A stretch of 64,000 nucleotides of DNA, taken from NCBI GenBank assembly GCA_025766275.1, contig JAFKAC010000048.1:62001-126000 (forward strand). Direction: 5' to 3'. Source of the DNA: Lactarius indigo. Its lineage: Eukaryota > Basidiomycota > Agaricomycetes > Russulales > Russulaceae. Numbering within the stretch: position 1 is the stretch's first letter; each line of letters opens with the position of its first letter. The notes beneath the pieces were generated by a model that searched no databases, was not told the DNA's origin, and was given only the letters and a program-made list of their open reading frames with translations. Of this stretch, positions 1 to 12,653 are shown piece after piece. A program made the position numbers and the translations under genes.

Positions 1-861
1 CGGTGGATTCGCATGGCAGACATGGCGACGTTCCTCCCCCCGCCTGTGTCGCCTAGTGGATTCATCCCCAGCGACTGGGCGAGAGCCCACGGGCTACTAT
101 GCAAATTTGGACTCGCGCCGCTGCGCACGGACCCCAGTGCGGCTGCAGACATGCCAGACGAGGCACGCACGGCCAGCTCTGAAGCCTCGTCTATGAGACG
201 ACGGATGATCGCTACAGAGCGGAAGACCCCCGGGTCTATAGGCGGGGGGATCGGTTTGCCAGGTGGCGGGGCAAGCAGGGGAGGGCAGGATATAGACGCT
301 AACGCCTGGCGCGGGGAGTCGGGCGGGGAATTGTCCCCGAGGCCTGCGTAGGTACGATCGCGCATGCGCGAAAAAGAGTGTTGTTGTCGCGGGGGAGGAG
401 GTATGTGTGTCAGGCATGGCTCTGCGTGGAACGTCGCAGGGTCGAGATTGAGGGCGAGAAGAGACTCGAGGAGCTCTATCGGGAGCTGAAGCCAGGGACC
501 CTAATTGTCTTGCGATGAAGGCGGGCGAAAGAGGATGGTAGAGAGGGAGACATACGTGGTAGGAACTAATATATCGCCAATGTTTGTTGCGGCTGATGCG
601 CAGCACGAGAGGGCTGGGTTCGTCGTCCTCGTTCGGAGGCTTTGTGTTGGCCTCAGCTTTAGCCTTTGAACGTTTCTTGGGTTTTTTCTTTTTCTTTTTC
701 TTCTGCGCGACAGTAGCGTCTTCTTCAACCAAGGACAAGGCAGTGTCGAGTAGAGGCGAGGTCGAGACTGTTGAATCGGTCAGAGACGGGCTTATCGAAG
801 GCGCCTGCTCAATGTCCTGGAAATTGTATGTAGAGACATCCTCGAGGGTGATGTTTGCCAT
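1..861 (-). CDS. Conserved fungal protein of unknown function, 3' part beyond window start (partial)
   Basis: Exons complement(556..861) and complement(1..500, continuing off the window). The model starts at the ATG at 861 (MANITLEDVSTYNFQD). An in-frame upstream extension to 948 is possible but reads less like protein. The 55-bp intron has a GTATGT donor and TTAG acceptor and joins in phase 0, giving ISSYH/GPWLQLPIELLESLL. Visible: an acidic N-terminus, a lysine tract (KKKKKKKPKKRSKAKAE) that looks like a nuclear localisation signal, then an aromatic stretch NKHWRYISSYHGPWLQLP and a Ser/Pro-rich part. The second exon stays open for 166 codons to the window edge. I recognise it only as a conserved-looking fungal protein; no enzymatic motif is visible and no function is assigned. 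Confidence 0.65.
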
Positions 862-2455
862 GAGAGCGAGAGCGATAGTTGGGTTGTCTGTGCCCAGGCC
901 AGCAAAAGGCAGAGGCTGTGAGCGCCGTGAGCTGTTCAGCCCCGCCACTCCCGGGACGTTCTTCCGCCTGTTCGACGCAATCCGAGTTGACCATTGCTAT
1001 GGATTAGGCCTGAGCCACTGCCCTCTACTGCCAGTGAATATTTACAAAAGTTCTAGACCTCAAGACTTCGAGCCTTGATACATCCCCTTATCTGTTTTGG
1101 CAACGCAGTCGCCGTATCTGCAGCACATCAAGTCATTAACACCGTTTTGTCACTCTTCTTATGAATGTGCGAATTCTCAGAACGTTTTCCCATGTCCGGC
1201 AGATGTTTCTATGATAGAGCCTTTGGGGCTTAACCTTGTGGTCTTGATCGTCTTCCCCTTACAGTAGTGAGTCCTTCGCTTCGTGTTTTTTGACGTCTTA
1301 CCGGCCGATATCAATCTTGGGGCCCTAATACTTCGCACGGCAGAGATTTTTGGGTTTCTCGGGCTTATCCTAGGTTTACGCCGCCTTGTGGATTCATTTG
1401 GCCAACGCAAGACCCACTCCGAGTCGAACTCATCGTCACAATGCGATGGCGCTCTACCGAATTCAAACCTGCCCATCGTCTCTGTACCTCAATTATTGAC
1501 TCTGTGGAGCTACGTCTACCGGGCCAGGTACGGTCATCCTTATTTTATCCATCTGGAGCCGCGAGGAATTTACCGGCGGCGATACACAGTACAATCTCCT
1601 GTCATGCTCCAATTTTCGTTACCGCAGTATCTACACCCGTGCTCGGATGCCGCAAGGAATGGAGTGATGGTGAGGAGTATCCAACAGCTGCCAGGAATAA
1701 AGCCCATCATCCTGTCTGTCATACTAGTACCATGCATAGCGCGCAGTTTGCCGTATGCGGCAGTCCAAGGACCCCGAGTTGTGCAGCGTCGCACCCAGGC
1801 CACTGCGGTCAGGAATTCACGACTCCTTTGCCGCAACTCAAACTTAAGCTCTGAACTCATTGCCCAACTCAAAATCCTTATCTCTGGGGATCCAATTCCA
1901 ATACCTCAAAAGCTCGGGAATCCACCGACAGCTTCTACGGAACGTAATTCATCATTTGGACATCCCAGGTACGTCCTCTAACCCGCGTCTTTCCTCCCAT
2001 GGCGGGTTCCTTGGGTCCCTTCTTCTTGATCTGGTCTATGTCGGAGCCGTGGGAGCGCCTTAGCTTTCCGATTCTTCCAAAACGGGCTCAAGGTGCGCGC
2101 TCAAGGGGAGGCGTCATAAACGTCTCCGTCACCTTATCCGATTTTTGGTATCTCCCGCTGCTCAGGTCCCCTACCTCTTGATCTTCGTTCCTAATGGCCG
2201 CAGAATTACCGTTGTTCCTTGTGCCCGTGTCTGCGACGCTAGGTTCCCACGCCCTTCAGAACGCGCTGACGTTCAATGATCACGGCAGACGTCAAACGCT
2301 CGCGCGACAATCGGTCTTGGCTCCACTCTTTGCGCGGCCAGAGGCAAAAAATACTTTGGGCTCAGGAACTCGGCCGCACTTTGGAAGCAGAACTCTATGG
2401 GGTGCCGAGTGCTGTGGTGCAATAGAGATAGCAGAGCCCCGCGATGTGCTCATGA
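862..2455. other. No convincing gene
   Basis: About 1.6 kb between the partial gene (-) and the thioredoxin promoter. The longest open stretch is 1283..1981 (+, 232 codons). It has a hydrophobic start but no recognisable motif and no supporting splice structure, so I do not call it. The first few hundred bases are the likely promoter of the upstream minus-strand gene. Confidence 0.5.
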
Positions 2456-2463
2456 TATAAAAG
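2456..2463 (+). promoter_or_regulatory. TATA box upstream of thioredoxin
   Basis: TATAAAAG lies 109 bp before the thioredoxin ATG. A second perfect TATAAAAG is at 2510..2517, 55 bp before the ATG. Two copies in 60 bp on the coding strand suggest a TATA-type, probably inducible promoter. Which one is used cannot be told from sequence. Confidence 0.5.
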
Positions 2464-2571
2464 GCCCCCTCTCCTCCGAATCTCTACAAGCTAGATCACC
2501 CCAATTTCCTATAAAAGAAGCTTGAAGATATTGTTGCACGCCACCTCGACAGCGAGCTACCATCTCCGACA

Positions 2572-3144
2572 ATGGCCGTGATTCCGATTACTTCACTCGC
2601 ACAGTTCAACTCGATTGTGGGTTTTATTTTTTCTTCTGACGCCCGCGGCAAATTCAGCTCGCTCACGTGCCTCTCCTCCTCGTCTCGCGATATTGTTCCT
2701 CATACAGATCAATGCAGACCGCGTTGCCCTCATCTACTTCTGGGCATACTGGTGTGGGCCTTGCCGCGGGATGACACATATCTTCAACGGCCTCGCGGAC
2801 TCTGGTTCATATCCTGGCATCGACTTTTACAGGGTCGACATCGACCACGTCCAGGACCTTGTTCAACACGTTGGTGGTCAAACCGTATGATTGGTCCCCC
2901 ATTATTTCGTCTCGCACACGCAGATGTACTTAGACATTATTTTCCATTGGTCATGTGCACACAGATCCCCGGCTTTTATGCGTACCGACGTGGTCAGAAA
3001 CTTGGCGAGATTATTGGCGCGTATCCCGACGGATTGCAGGTATGTTCTTTTTCTGTTGCAGAACCAGTTGAACTGACTAAAGCAATTGCTTTTACCAAGA
3101 GCTTGGTCTCCACCGCGGTTGCAGCCGCACAATCTTTGGCGTGA
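2572..3144 (+). CDS. Thioredoxin
   Basis: Exons 2572..2616, 2708..2884, 2965..3039, 3100..3144, giving 113 aa, the usual single-domain thioredoxin length. The redox motif WCGPC is complete (Cys31 and Cys34) after the strand RVALIYFWAY. The cis-proline lies at the third exon start (QTIPGFYAYRRGQ), followed by a typical GEIIGA segment. No signal or transit peptide is visible, so it is probably cytosolic; the protein would reduce disulfides of peroxiredoxin-type clients using thioredoxin reductase. The last intron (3040..3099) has an AAG acceptor. An earlier CAG would end the protein at once (NQLN), so the later acceptor, which gives a C-terminal helix, is preferred. Two TATA boxes precede it. 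Confidence 0.9.
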   Translation: MAVIPITSLAQFNSIVGFIFSSDARGKFSSLTCLSSSSRDIVPHTDQCRPRCPHLLLGILVWALPRDDTYLQRPRGLWFISWHRLLQGRHRPRPGPCSTRWWSNRMIGPPLFRLAHADVLRHYFPLVMCTQIPGFYAYRRGQKLGEIIGAYPDGLQVCSFSVAEPVELTKAIAFTKSLVSTAVAAAQSLA

Positions 3145-4480
3145 TTGTTGAGCAGGCCCAGCCACGCTGGTGGGTAGAGATTGCGATTGTTAGCGTTCTA
3201 GTCCGAGTACCGTACATAATTCATAATTCTATGTGGATTTTGGTTTCAACGGCGCAATTCGACGCGTATCAGATCTTGGAGATGTGGGAGGGGCTACGGT
3301 TCTTTCATCGATAGTCAAGTTTCCTCACTTATGCTAGCGGTGCATGATGGTGGTCGTACGTGACACCATCTCCCTTTAGTAGGTAAGTATGAGCCGTATC
3401 TCGACAGTCCTCGAACGTTTGGGGAAGGGGTTTGAGCGTAGCTATGGCGGATGCCCTCGTCAGTACACATCACTTCAGGCACCCCTCAAGTTTCTGAGAA
3501 ACTAGACCTCTAGAAAAAAAAGAAAGTGGATTGCCGATAAAGGGTCAGCTTCTTCAGTTCCGAAATACCCGAGTGGATTTCTGATGAGCATTCGACGTAG
3601 ATATATTCCCAGAAGCGCCCCAACTTGAACCTGTGTGGGGAGAGATGAGGACTCGGGCGGCACAATATTCTTCCTCCTTTGAGCTCCTCCAATCTACGGA
3701 CCGGGCCACGGAGTCGGGCCTAGCCCTCCACAATCAGCCCTGCTGTTGCGGGGCGGAGACAGGTTGGGGCTATCAAAGTTTACGGTGGATTAGACACGGA
3801 TTCACGCCTATGGTTATCGCGAAAGATGGTTTTCTTTCTAGAGCTATGATTCTGTCGGGGATTCTGCAGACCTCGCGCGATCGATGGGTCCCGGCCTACG
3901 TCTAAATGAGTGAGGATGGCCGCCGTGCATGGCCGCCGGACCCAGATTTCCCTCCCGAACGAGGAGCGACGATCATTGTCGCCTCTTTCTCTACGTTGTA
4001 AGGGCGTCCGTAGAGCCAAGTAACCCATCGCTCTTAATCCGATCGGGTTATTCGGGTAAGGGGCGAGTTCGAAGAGCGTAGGATAACTGCCATAGGGGGA
4101 ACTAGGGTATCCGAAGGAGAAGTTCAGCAAAATTAAGAGTGTGGTACCAAAGTATTGGCGATCTACTTGCGACTAGGCTGCGTAGGCATCACGAATCACG
4201 TACAGAGGTCAATCACGGGTAGCGAGGCGATAAGGAAAGCACGATGGTGAATGGTCGCCACATACAAACAGCGAGGGAAGACGAAGAATAGGGTAGGCGC
4301 TACTCAGAGCCCCAATCTGCTGTGTCCAATGGGTGCTACAGAACGGCGTTTCCTTGGAGGTTTGCCCAGGGCTAGTAGCCCTTGTGGGGACGGAATAGGG
4401 CGCTGCATAGATGGGGCACCGTCTGTCAGTTGGAAGGCCATGCTAGCAGATTGCACGATAACTACCAATCGTTGAGTTAA
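3145..4480. other. No gene seen
   Basis: About 1.3 kb between the thioredoxin 3' end and the small minus-strand gene. Open frames here are short, overlap on both strands and carry no recognisable motif. Confidence 0.5.
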
Positions 4481-4813
4481 TCACCGTCCTAGATCCTGGC
4501 CAGCCTTCTGTGTAGTTGCGCCTCCTTGCGCATCCACAGTTTGAGGACCTCCGTCTGGCTGGAGTGTGCCAAGAAGACTGTCCAGTGTCTCCAAGATAGC
4601 ATCTATTCTCCCTTCGACGTTTTGACCAATGGAGTCGGCGCGTTCCAGCTGCTGCAACAACGCCCCGATGTCCTGATCTGCAGCATCTTCTGGGATGTCT
4701 TGCGACAGTAACCAGCGAATATGTCCAATGTCGTCGGAAAGAGACGAGATTGGCTCTGAGGAACCGTTGACAGAGGAGGGAGATGTCGTAGCGTCTGTAT
4801 TCGTGTCGGACAT
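4481..4813 (-). CDS. Small acidic helical protein, unknown function
   Basis: A single exon of 110 aa starting at the ATG at 4813. The N-terminal 25 residues are Ser/Thr-rich. The middle (GHIRWLLSQDIPEDAADQ, then a heptad-like stretch with LLQQLERADSI and IDAILETLDSLLG) should form helices or a coiled coil; the tail is Gly/Gln-rich and disordered. The longer frame upstream of this ATG overlaps the THOC1 start and is not used. It is divergent from THOC1 with only 71 bp between the start codons. The composition (acidic, leucine-periodic, no internal stops, shared promoter) supports a real gene. I do not recognise the family; a small coiled-coil subunit of a complex is a guess from shape only. 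Confidence 0.6.
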   Translation of the reverse strand: MSDTNTDATTSPSSVNGSSEPISSLSDDIGHIRWLLSQDIPEDAADQDIGALLQQLERADSIGQNVEGRIDAILETLDSLLGTLQPDGGPQTVDAQGGATTQKAGQDLGR

Positions 4814-4884
4814 AATGGCGGAAAGCGGGACCGTGACGAGACGAGACGAAGCGCGTACTGTCTTCCGCTTCAAGCCGTCCGACC
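4814..4884. promoter_or_regulatory. 71-bp bidirectional promoter
   Basis: Only 71 bp separate the start codon of the small minus-strand protein (4813) from that of THOC1 (4885). Both 5' UTRs and core promoters must therefore overlap each other or the neighbouring coding sequence. No TATA box is seen. Confidence 0.55.
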
Positions 4885-7440
4885 ATGGACCATCGCTCCC
4901 CTGACGCCGCCATTCGCTACTTACTGCAGTCATTACCTCCTCGACCATTCCACAAAGATGAACTCGATAATCTCGTTTCAAAAGTGCTGCAAGATACTCC
5001 CTCCAAGTTTTCCCTGGATGTCAGGCGCGGTCAATGGGAGTTGGCACTGAAGAGTGAAATGTTCACCCTCGCCGTATGCGTCACTCCTATTCCACTTCTA
5101 CGTTTCTCCAATCAACCATACGTATCAGATGAAAGAGGGCAAAGCACTCGGAGATCCAGAGAGTACTTATTACGATGAGCTCAAAGAAAGATTGGAGCTT
5201 GTACTAACCTTCACAGAACAAGGTGCGCGTCATCCTTCCCACCAGACCAGCATTCTACTAATACTTTATTCTAACAGATGCCTGCGAGCAGGCCTTTCCC
5301 TTCTCCACCCTCCAGGACCTCCTTGAAACTCAAACAATCGCATCATGCTCCCACATCTTCTCCTGGATTGAGTCGCGTGCGGCTCGTCTCACCGTAGGCA
5401 TGGTCCCTCAGAAAGGGAAGGCCCTCATCCTCCTCCGCACTCTCAATGATCTCCTACGTCGACTGTCCAAGATGGGATCTAATACCATTTTCTGTGGTCG
5501 TATTTTGACGTTCCTCAGTGGTGTGTTCCCGCTTGGCGAGCGCAGCGGCGTGAACCTGCGCGGGGAGTACGGTCCAACGTGGGAAGCTGTACTGTTTCCC
5601 CGTGAAAAGGACTCTGGGGACGATATGGCGGAAGCTCAAGCAGAAGTGAAACCGGAAGATGCAATGGCCGTCGATGACTCACCCGCCGAGAAGCCAGCGG
5701 GAGCTTCAAAGCTCACGGCAGAGACGATCGAAAAGAAGGAAGGCGAGTAACTATCCAGTCCGTTCTCTTTGCCCACGCTCACGGTATCTTCTCAGACCTT
5801 TATAATACATTCTGGTCTCTTCAGCTGCCTTTCTCCAAGCCAACACAGTTCGCTTTACCGCAATATTTCAACGAGTTCCAAGACGCAGTCAACAAAATTC
5901 TTCCTGTAATAAAGGAGGCTACAGCCAAAGAACGCGCTCTTACGGGTAGTCGCACAGTTATGACCGGCGCAGCGGCAGCGAATCCTCTCAAACGAAAGCG
6001 CGAGTCAGAACCAGCTCCAGAGCCAGCAACTGCGGGGAAAGACTACTTCTTTGCCAAGTTCCTGACCAGCCCAGACTTACTTGATCTCGAAGTATGTCTC
6101 GGCACCCGTCACATCTCGAATACAACCTGATGCCTCGCCCAGATTGCAGATACCCACTTCCGGAGGCAGTTCTTATTCCAGCTGCTTGTCTTACTCCACC
6201 ACCTACAAACGTTCACGAAGGAGGCCAAGGCGACTTGGGTCACCCCGCGGAATCGCTCGCTCCAAATGGAATTTACGCTCGAAGGCGATGCCATTCAGTG
6301 GGTTTCTGACACAATAGCCCGGGCCCTCGAAGAGCTCAGGCAGACAGCACCTGCCGGCCGGGTATTCGCCGACGCAGTGGCAGGTGTGCTCGAGCGGGAG
6401 CGCAAATGGGTACGCTGGAAGAGCGACCTTTGTTCCCCGTTCGATCGCGAGCCCCAACCGGGCCCCAATTTAGAAGAGAGCACACGATCGAAGAGGGAGG
6501 GGATGCGCACGGATCCAGAGGAATGGTCACACTCGCTTGGCTCGGCGCCGCTCACCGAGATTTGGGAAATGGGTTACAGGGATCTGGGAGATCTGGAGAA
6601 CCCATTCCAGTGCGTTGTATTTAACTCCACGTCCCGTCCCGTCGAGCCCGCTGATGTGCTTCCGTAAGGCCCGGCGACGTGAAGGACTTCGTGAAGAAAA
6701 TCAAGCTGGAGGACAACAGGATCGAGATGCGCAAAAAGACGCTCGCCCGTCAGGCAGAACGCGTGGCCGCCGCGCGCGCCAAAGCGGCAGCCACGTCCGC
6801 TGCTTCGACGCCCGGCACGCAGGAAAACGCCCCAGAGTCGACCAAACCCGCCATCTCTACTTCGACGCCGACTCCGGTCGCGGGGAGCCTGCTTCACCCA
6901 TCTCTTCCTGCGAAACCAGGGGCCGCTCCAGAAAACGCTCAAGCACCACCCACGTCTTCACCTGCGCCTACGCCTACTCCGCCGGCACCAGCACCAGCAC
7001 CGGCGACGACACCCGCCGCGCCTGAGCGAGTAGCAACCCCAGCGCCAGTGCCCATCCCCATCCCTCCAGACGAACAGATCACCAAGCTGGAAGAGGTAAC
7101 GTTTCCCACCTACATAGCGTGTGGACTCGCGATCTGAATCGTCAAAATCTGCCCTCATCAGAATAAGCAGCGCTGGGCATGGCTCGCCCTACGCACGGCC
7201 CGCGACCAGCACCTCGCGCAGTTCGCAAAGATCGGCACGGGGGACATCGTCGCGCTGGCGGCGGAGATCGAGCGCGAACGCGAGGCGCAAAACGCGGCGC
7301 TGGAGCGCGGTGCCAGTCCTCTCGCGAATGGCGGCGCGGGGCAGGATGCCAAGTCGGCCGCGGATGGGGCGACAAAGGCAGGACCGAATGGTGCCCCGTC
7401 TGCAAAAGACGCGGAGGGCGATGTCAAGATGGAGGGATGA
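4885..7440 (+). CDS. THO complex subunit 1 (THOC1/Hpr1 family)
   Basis: Exons 4885..5073, 5129..5222, 5278..5742, 5796..6091, 6143..6609, 6669..7095, 7162..7440, totalling 738 aa with all phases consistent. THOC1/Hpr1 is a nuclear scaffold of the THO complex, which couples RNA polymerase II elongation to mRNP packaging and export and limits R-loops. Family features: [18 protein letters not shown], then [14 protein letters not shown] and [20 protein letters not shown], then [14 protein letters not shown], and near residues 330-500 [19 protein letters not shown]. Residues about 560-650 are an Ala/Pro/Thr-rich linker. The tail ([18 protein letters not shown]) is conserved-looking before a disordered end. 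Intron 5743..5795 begins GC (GCGAGT) instead of GT. It is needed because the exon otherwise hits TAA, and it restores [13 protein letters not shown]. Confidence 0.88.
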
Positions 7441-9406
7441 ATGGGCGCGCCGTAGTGTTTCGTTATCGTGGGGCGCTACTCCACAGCGCTCTGTTACCTT
7501 CTTTTGGAACGAACGATTCACTTGGCATCTCGGTTCCATGATATTGATTCGAATACAGTACGGCGCCAGAAGAACTTTCGAGGTGATTCTTCCTTGGATT
7601 CTTCAGCGAATGTACTTGTCGTTTTTGCTTTTCCATTCCATTCTACTCAGACAAGAAGGGAATAATTACTCCCAGCGACAACATACGTTTTTTCTCACAT
7701 CGGGCTTTCGTTTTCGGCAAAGCAGAGTAACTTTATTCGTCCCATGCTAAACGATAAGTACTGCACCCAGCACCGTGGAAGAGGGGCGACATTCTCTAAG
7801 AAACACGAATAACAGTAACAGGTGCCAGTTGTGACAACTACGGTCATTACTTGAGGGCCGAGAGACGTAAAACTTCGAAGACGAAGACGCAGAAATTGCT
7901 CGTTTCTCGGTAATGGGCGCCTATCGGTTGCGCTGACAATGTGACACTCTCCAAGGCCTGACCACGAAACACCACCTGAACTCACAGAATAGTCCTCCGA
8001 CTGACTCAGGTGTGGTTTCCTGTCTTCTACTGTATAACTTCCGTTCCACACAGAACTTGAAGACAGTAGTAACCACTATCTGGCCTGTCGGGTGTCGAGT
8101 CGCCCTCGTGCTCGCGAGTAGCGGCGAACGACCATTCAGAGTGATCTCGACATCGCTACCCAGACGCGCGTCATCGTGGGTGGTAGCTCGGACGCGAAGA
8201 CATAGGAATCGAGGTACAAAGTCGTTATCGGGGTCATCGCAAAGAGGGTCGAGGGAAAAGGTCTGGTCGCTGTAGTGGTGGCGCACGACCAGCGCCGCGT
8301 CAGTTGGGCCACAGTCGATATGTGTGCACAGGTTCCGATGGGTTCGGTCAGGAACAGTGGGCGACTATCTTTTTGGAAAGGATGTCCTGCCCAGTACCAC
8401 CCACAACTAAACGCACGAAGACATTACGGTATGTGAAGGCGAGTTGTTCACCTACGTTTGATCGACACAGTTGCCATCCCCGTAATTGTTATTCTGCCGC
8501 GGCGACACCGGACTCGAAATTCGCACGCGCGAGTACCTGAAGTTTCTGGACCTCGGATCATCTTTGTCTCCGAGTCGGACTGGGTTGTTCCGAGGTCTAC
8601 AGATTCGGGTTTGAGCTCACTTGCCACTCGAATATCCGCCTCGTATCTGAGACGACGTGGTTAGCATGAACCCTGTGCGGTGTATATGTTGTGCAAGGAA
8701 AGTAATAACGAGGATTCACACCAATGCGGTAAACAGAGATGGACACAGCTTGCAATGCGCCATCTTTGGACTGCGCGCTGCGGTTGTCGGGCAAATAAGT
8801 CGCCGGCGTTTGACGATGCGCGCCAAGGAGCTGGTAACGAGGGCAATGCCTACTGAGGCGGTGAGCGCTGTGAGCAGGTGAGGCGCTGCATTGACGTAGA
8901 AAGGAAGTGGATACTGGTCTCCACTGTTGCAAGTGCGATGTTGGAGCTGGTCCAGGAACGGGGGGGGGGAACAGACGTGGCACCATAACGTACAGTGCAT
9001 CGAAGTTGAGTGGGCTGCCTTGGCAACAACACTACGAACAGTCGCTCAGGCTCGTGTAACATGATTGAGACTGTGCAGTCAGCATGATGCCAGTGGCGGT
9101 TACTGCTGCGGTCTCAACAGTGGCTCGCTGAGGGCTGTGCGAGGGAGTAGATTGTTTTAGACGCTGAGTGTTCCGATCGAGGAAATTTTCTATGTGGGAC
9201 GATACGGACGTACACAAGTGCATGTTGTAATTAGTCTGACGTCGGCAAAAAAAACCCAACACACTCTTTTAGAGTCAACGCTCACATCGTACTACCAGTA
9301 CCGTAATCCTGACCCCGTTCACTACGCCCGCTTAACTTATCGTCTCTCTTTCCTTCACTCTCACTCTCACTCGAAAAATCATACCCCGGCCCACCCACCG
9401 TCTCCA
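7441..9406. other. No confirmed gene; weak coding signals on the minus strand
   Basis: Two minus-strand stretches look slightly protein-like. Around 8840-8930 a reading frame encodes a possible membrane helix followed by KRRR (ALTASVGIALVTSSLARI). Around 8050-8330 an open frame contains RHHYSDQTFSLDPLCDDPDN. I could not link them into one gene with good splice sites and start and stop codons, so neither is called. The first 300 bp are the likely THOC1 3' UTR and the last 200 bp the epimerase promoter. Confidence 0.35.
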
Positions 9407-10974
<1,568 letters not shown>

Positions 10975-11408
10975 TTTGAACTTTGATTTTGAACTCTTGT
11001 TTTAATTCTTTTATCTCCCGGTTTTGAGGGGGGCGTTATCCGGGAGAAACTTCAATCTTTTTTTTACGCGCGTGTATTGCGCGCAGTGCTGTGTTTTAAC
11101 ATATACACCCTGAGTACGGACGGTATTATCATCTCCAACTACTAGACGCCCCTTTCCCCTCGTTTTTTTGTGTGATCTTAGGATAATTATACCCGCGACT
11201 GGGGAATTATATTCCGCGTCTGTCCATTCTGCGTGCCGAAAAGTCTGCTTCAAAAATTAATTATTGGACTCGTGCAGTATCGTGACATCAAGGCCGTATG
11301 AAGGAACGTTTGATCAAGGAATGACAAGGGTAAAGGAACGGTAGGTGGCACAAGAAAAAAAGATAAGGAATAAAAAGGACGAAAACAGTCTTCCCCCTAA
11401 TGACAGTC
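10975..11408. other. Convergent 3' ends, no gene
   Basis: This is the 434-bp space between the converging stop codons of the epimerase (+) and the membrane-protein gene (-). It is T/A-rich, as expected for two 3' UTRs; no other feature is seen. Confidence 0.5.
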
Positions 11409-12454
11409 TCAGAAGAACACAAATACCTCACCCGCGCGCCGCTCCCCGGCCACCACCTCCTCAGGCCGCACCACGCGCATCTTACCAACCCCAACCGGGA
11501 CGCGCCCTCCCGCATTCACGCCGCCGCCGCCGCCGCCGCCGCTCTTACCCATCCCAGCACCGGCAGCACGTGCAACCCGCGCAGCAGCCAACGCAAACGC
11601 GCTCGGCATGCACGACGGCGATGGCGTCGCAGGCCCCGCGGAATCCGTGGAATCCGCGGGCGACGGCGGCGTTGCGCATCCGCGCGGGGCGAACGTGCGC
11701 GCGGTCGGGTCTAGGCGGTGTAGCTGCTGGGGAGAGGTGGCGGGAGGCGCGGGCGCAGGCGAGGTAGATGTGGAGGGGGAAGACGGGGTAAAGGCCGGCG
11801 CGGCGGGGTTAAGCTTCGTCGTCTTGGAGCAGCGGGTGGGAGACTCAGTTGCCGCTGTCGTCCCGAGGTCGGAGCTGGATGGGCGGCCGTGTCGCTGGTG
11901 CCGCAGAGTAGCGGAGATTCTGCGGGCCCAGGTCAATGCCGATGGACCGCGCTGCAGAACCACGAGGCACGGTCGTCAGCCACAACAACAGAAATGGGCG
12001 TACGAGGCCTTATACTGACGAGGTAGCAGTACGCCGCGATGCCGCCCGTGCCAATTAGGGACGAAATGAAGGCGAGTCGGACGAGGGCCCGGCGCAGAGG
12101 GGTGCTCTCCGCCGCTGCCCCGTTGATCTGGTACATAGACGAAGATACCGGGACGAGGAGGTCATGCCCCGCGGCGGTGTGGACGAGTTTGAAAAGCAGC
12201 CCGGCGACGTCCTCTGCGCCCGCACCCGCGTTCGACACGGAACCCGCCCCGCCAGAGGTAGGAGAAGGAGGAGCGGGGTTGGAGGGGGGAGAGGGATGGT
12301 AGTATAACGCGATTATATGTGAGATGGCGGGAATGAGCATGTGGATGGCGAGCCACGCCGCGGTGCGCAGGGCGCATATGAAGCCGGTGGTGTAGAATAG
12401 GACGGTCATCAGCATGCCGTAGACGGACTTCCTGCTTCCGGCGCTGCGTTCCAT
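11409..12454 (-). CDS. Predicted membrane protein, unknown function
   Basis: Exons complement(12020..12454) and complement(11409..11951), totalling 325 aa, with a 68-bp intron (GTCAGT donor, CTGCAG acceptor). There is a basic N-terminus (MERSAGSRKS), then hydrophobic segments at about residues 14-50 (VLFYTTGFICALRTAAWLAI and a following helix) and another near 125-145 (LAFISSLIGTGGIAAYCYL). A Pro/Ser/Gly-rich loop lies between them. The C-terminal half is low-complexity (Pro/Ala/Thr, a run of eight Gly) and may be disordered. Coding is supported by the membrane-helix pattern and the in-phase intron. I do not recognise the family, and the C-terminal exon is the less certain part. Confidence 0.55.
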
Positions 12455-12653
12455 TGGTAGAGGCCTAGCTAGTAAGTGCGTGCGAGAGAGTTATCGAGGG
12501 GCTTGCAAGAGAACACTGGCGGCGGCTGGCTTTTAGCGCCGTCACCAGCTGGGCGGGCGCGTTCTTAACACGTGATCGACTGATCACACCTGTATTTGTC
12601 AGCAGGGCTCAACCAGGTCATCGATTATCAGTAACCTCCATTGTCCAACAAGC

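Noticed and set aside
1283..1981. 232-codon plus-strand ORF
   Set aside because: No recognisable domain and no consistent splice or promoter context; it could be chance.
8716..9000. ORF with a possible membrane helix (-)
   Set aside because: A single hydrophobic stretch, and no joinable exons into a full gene.
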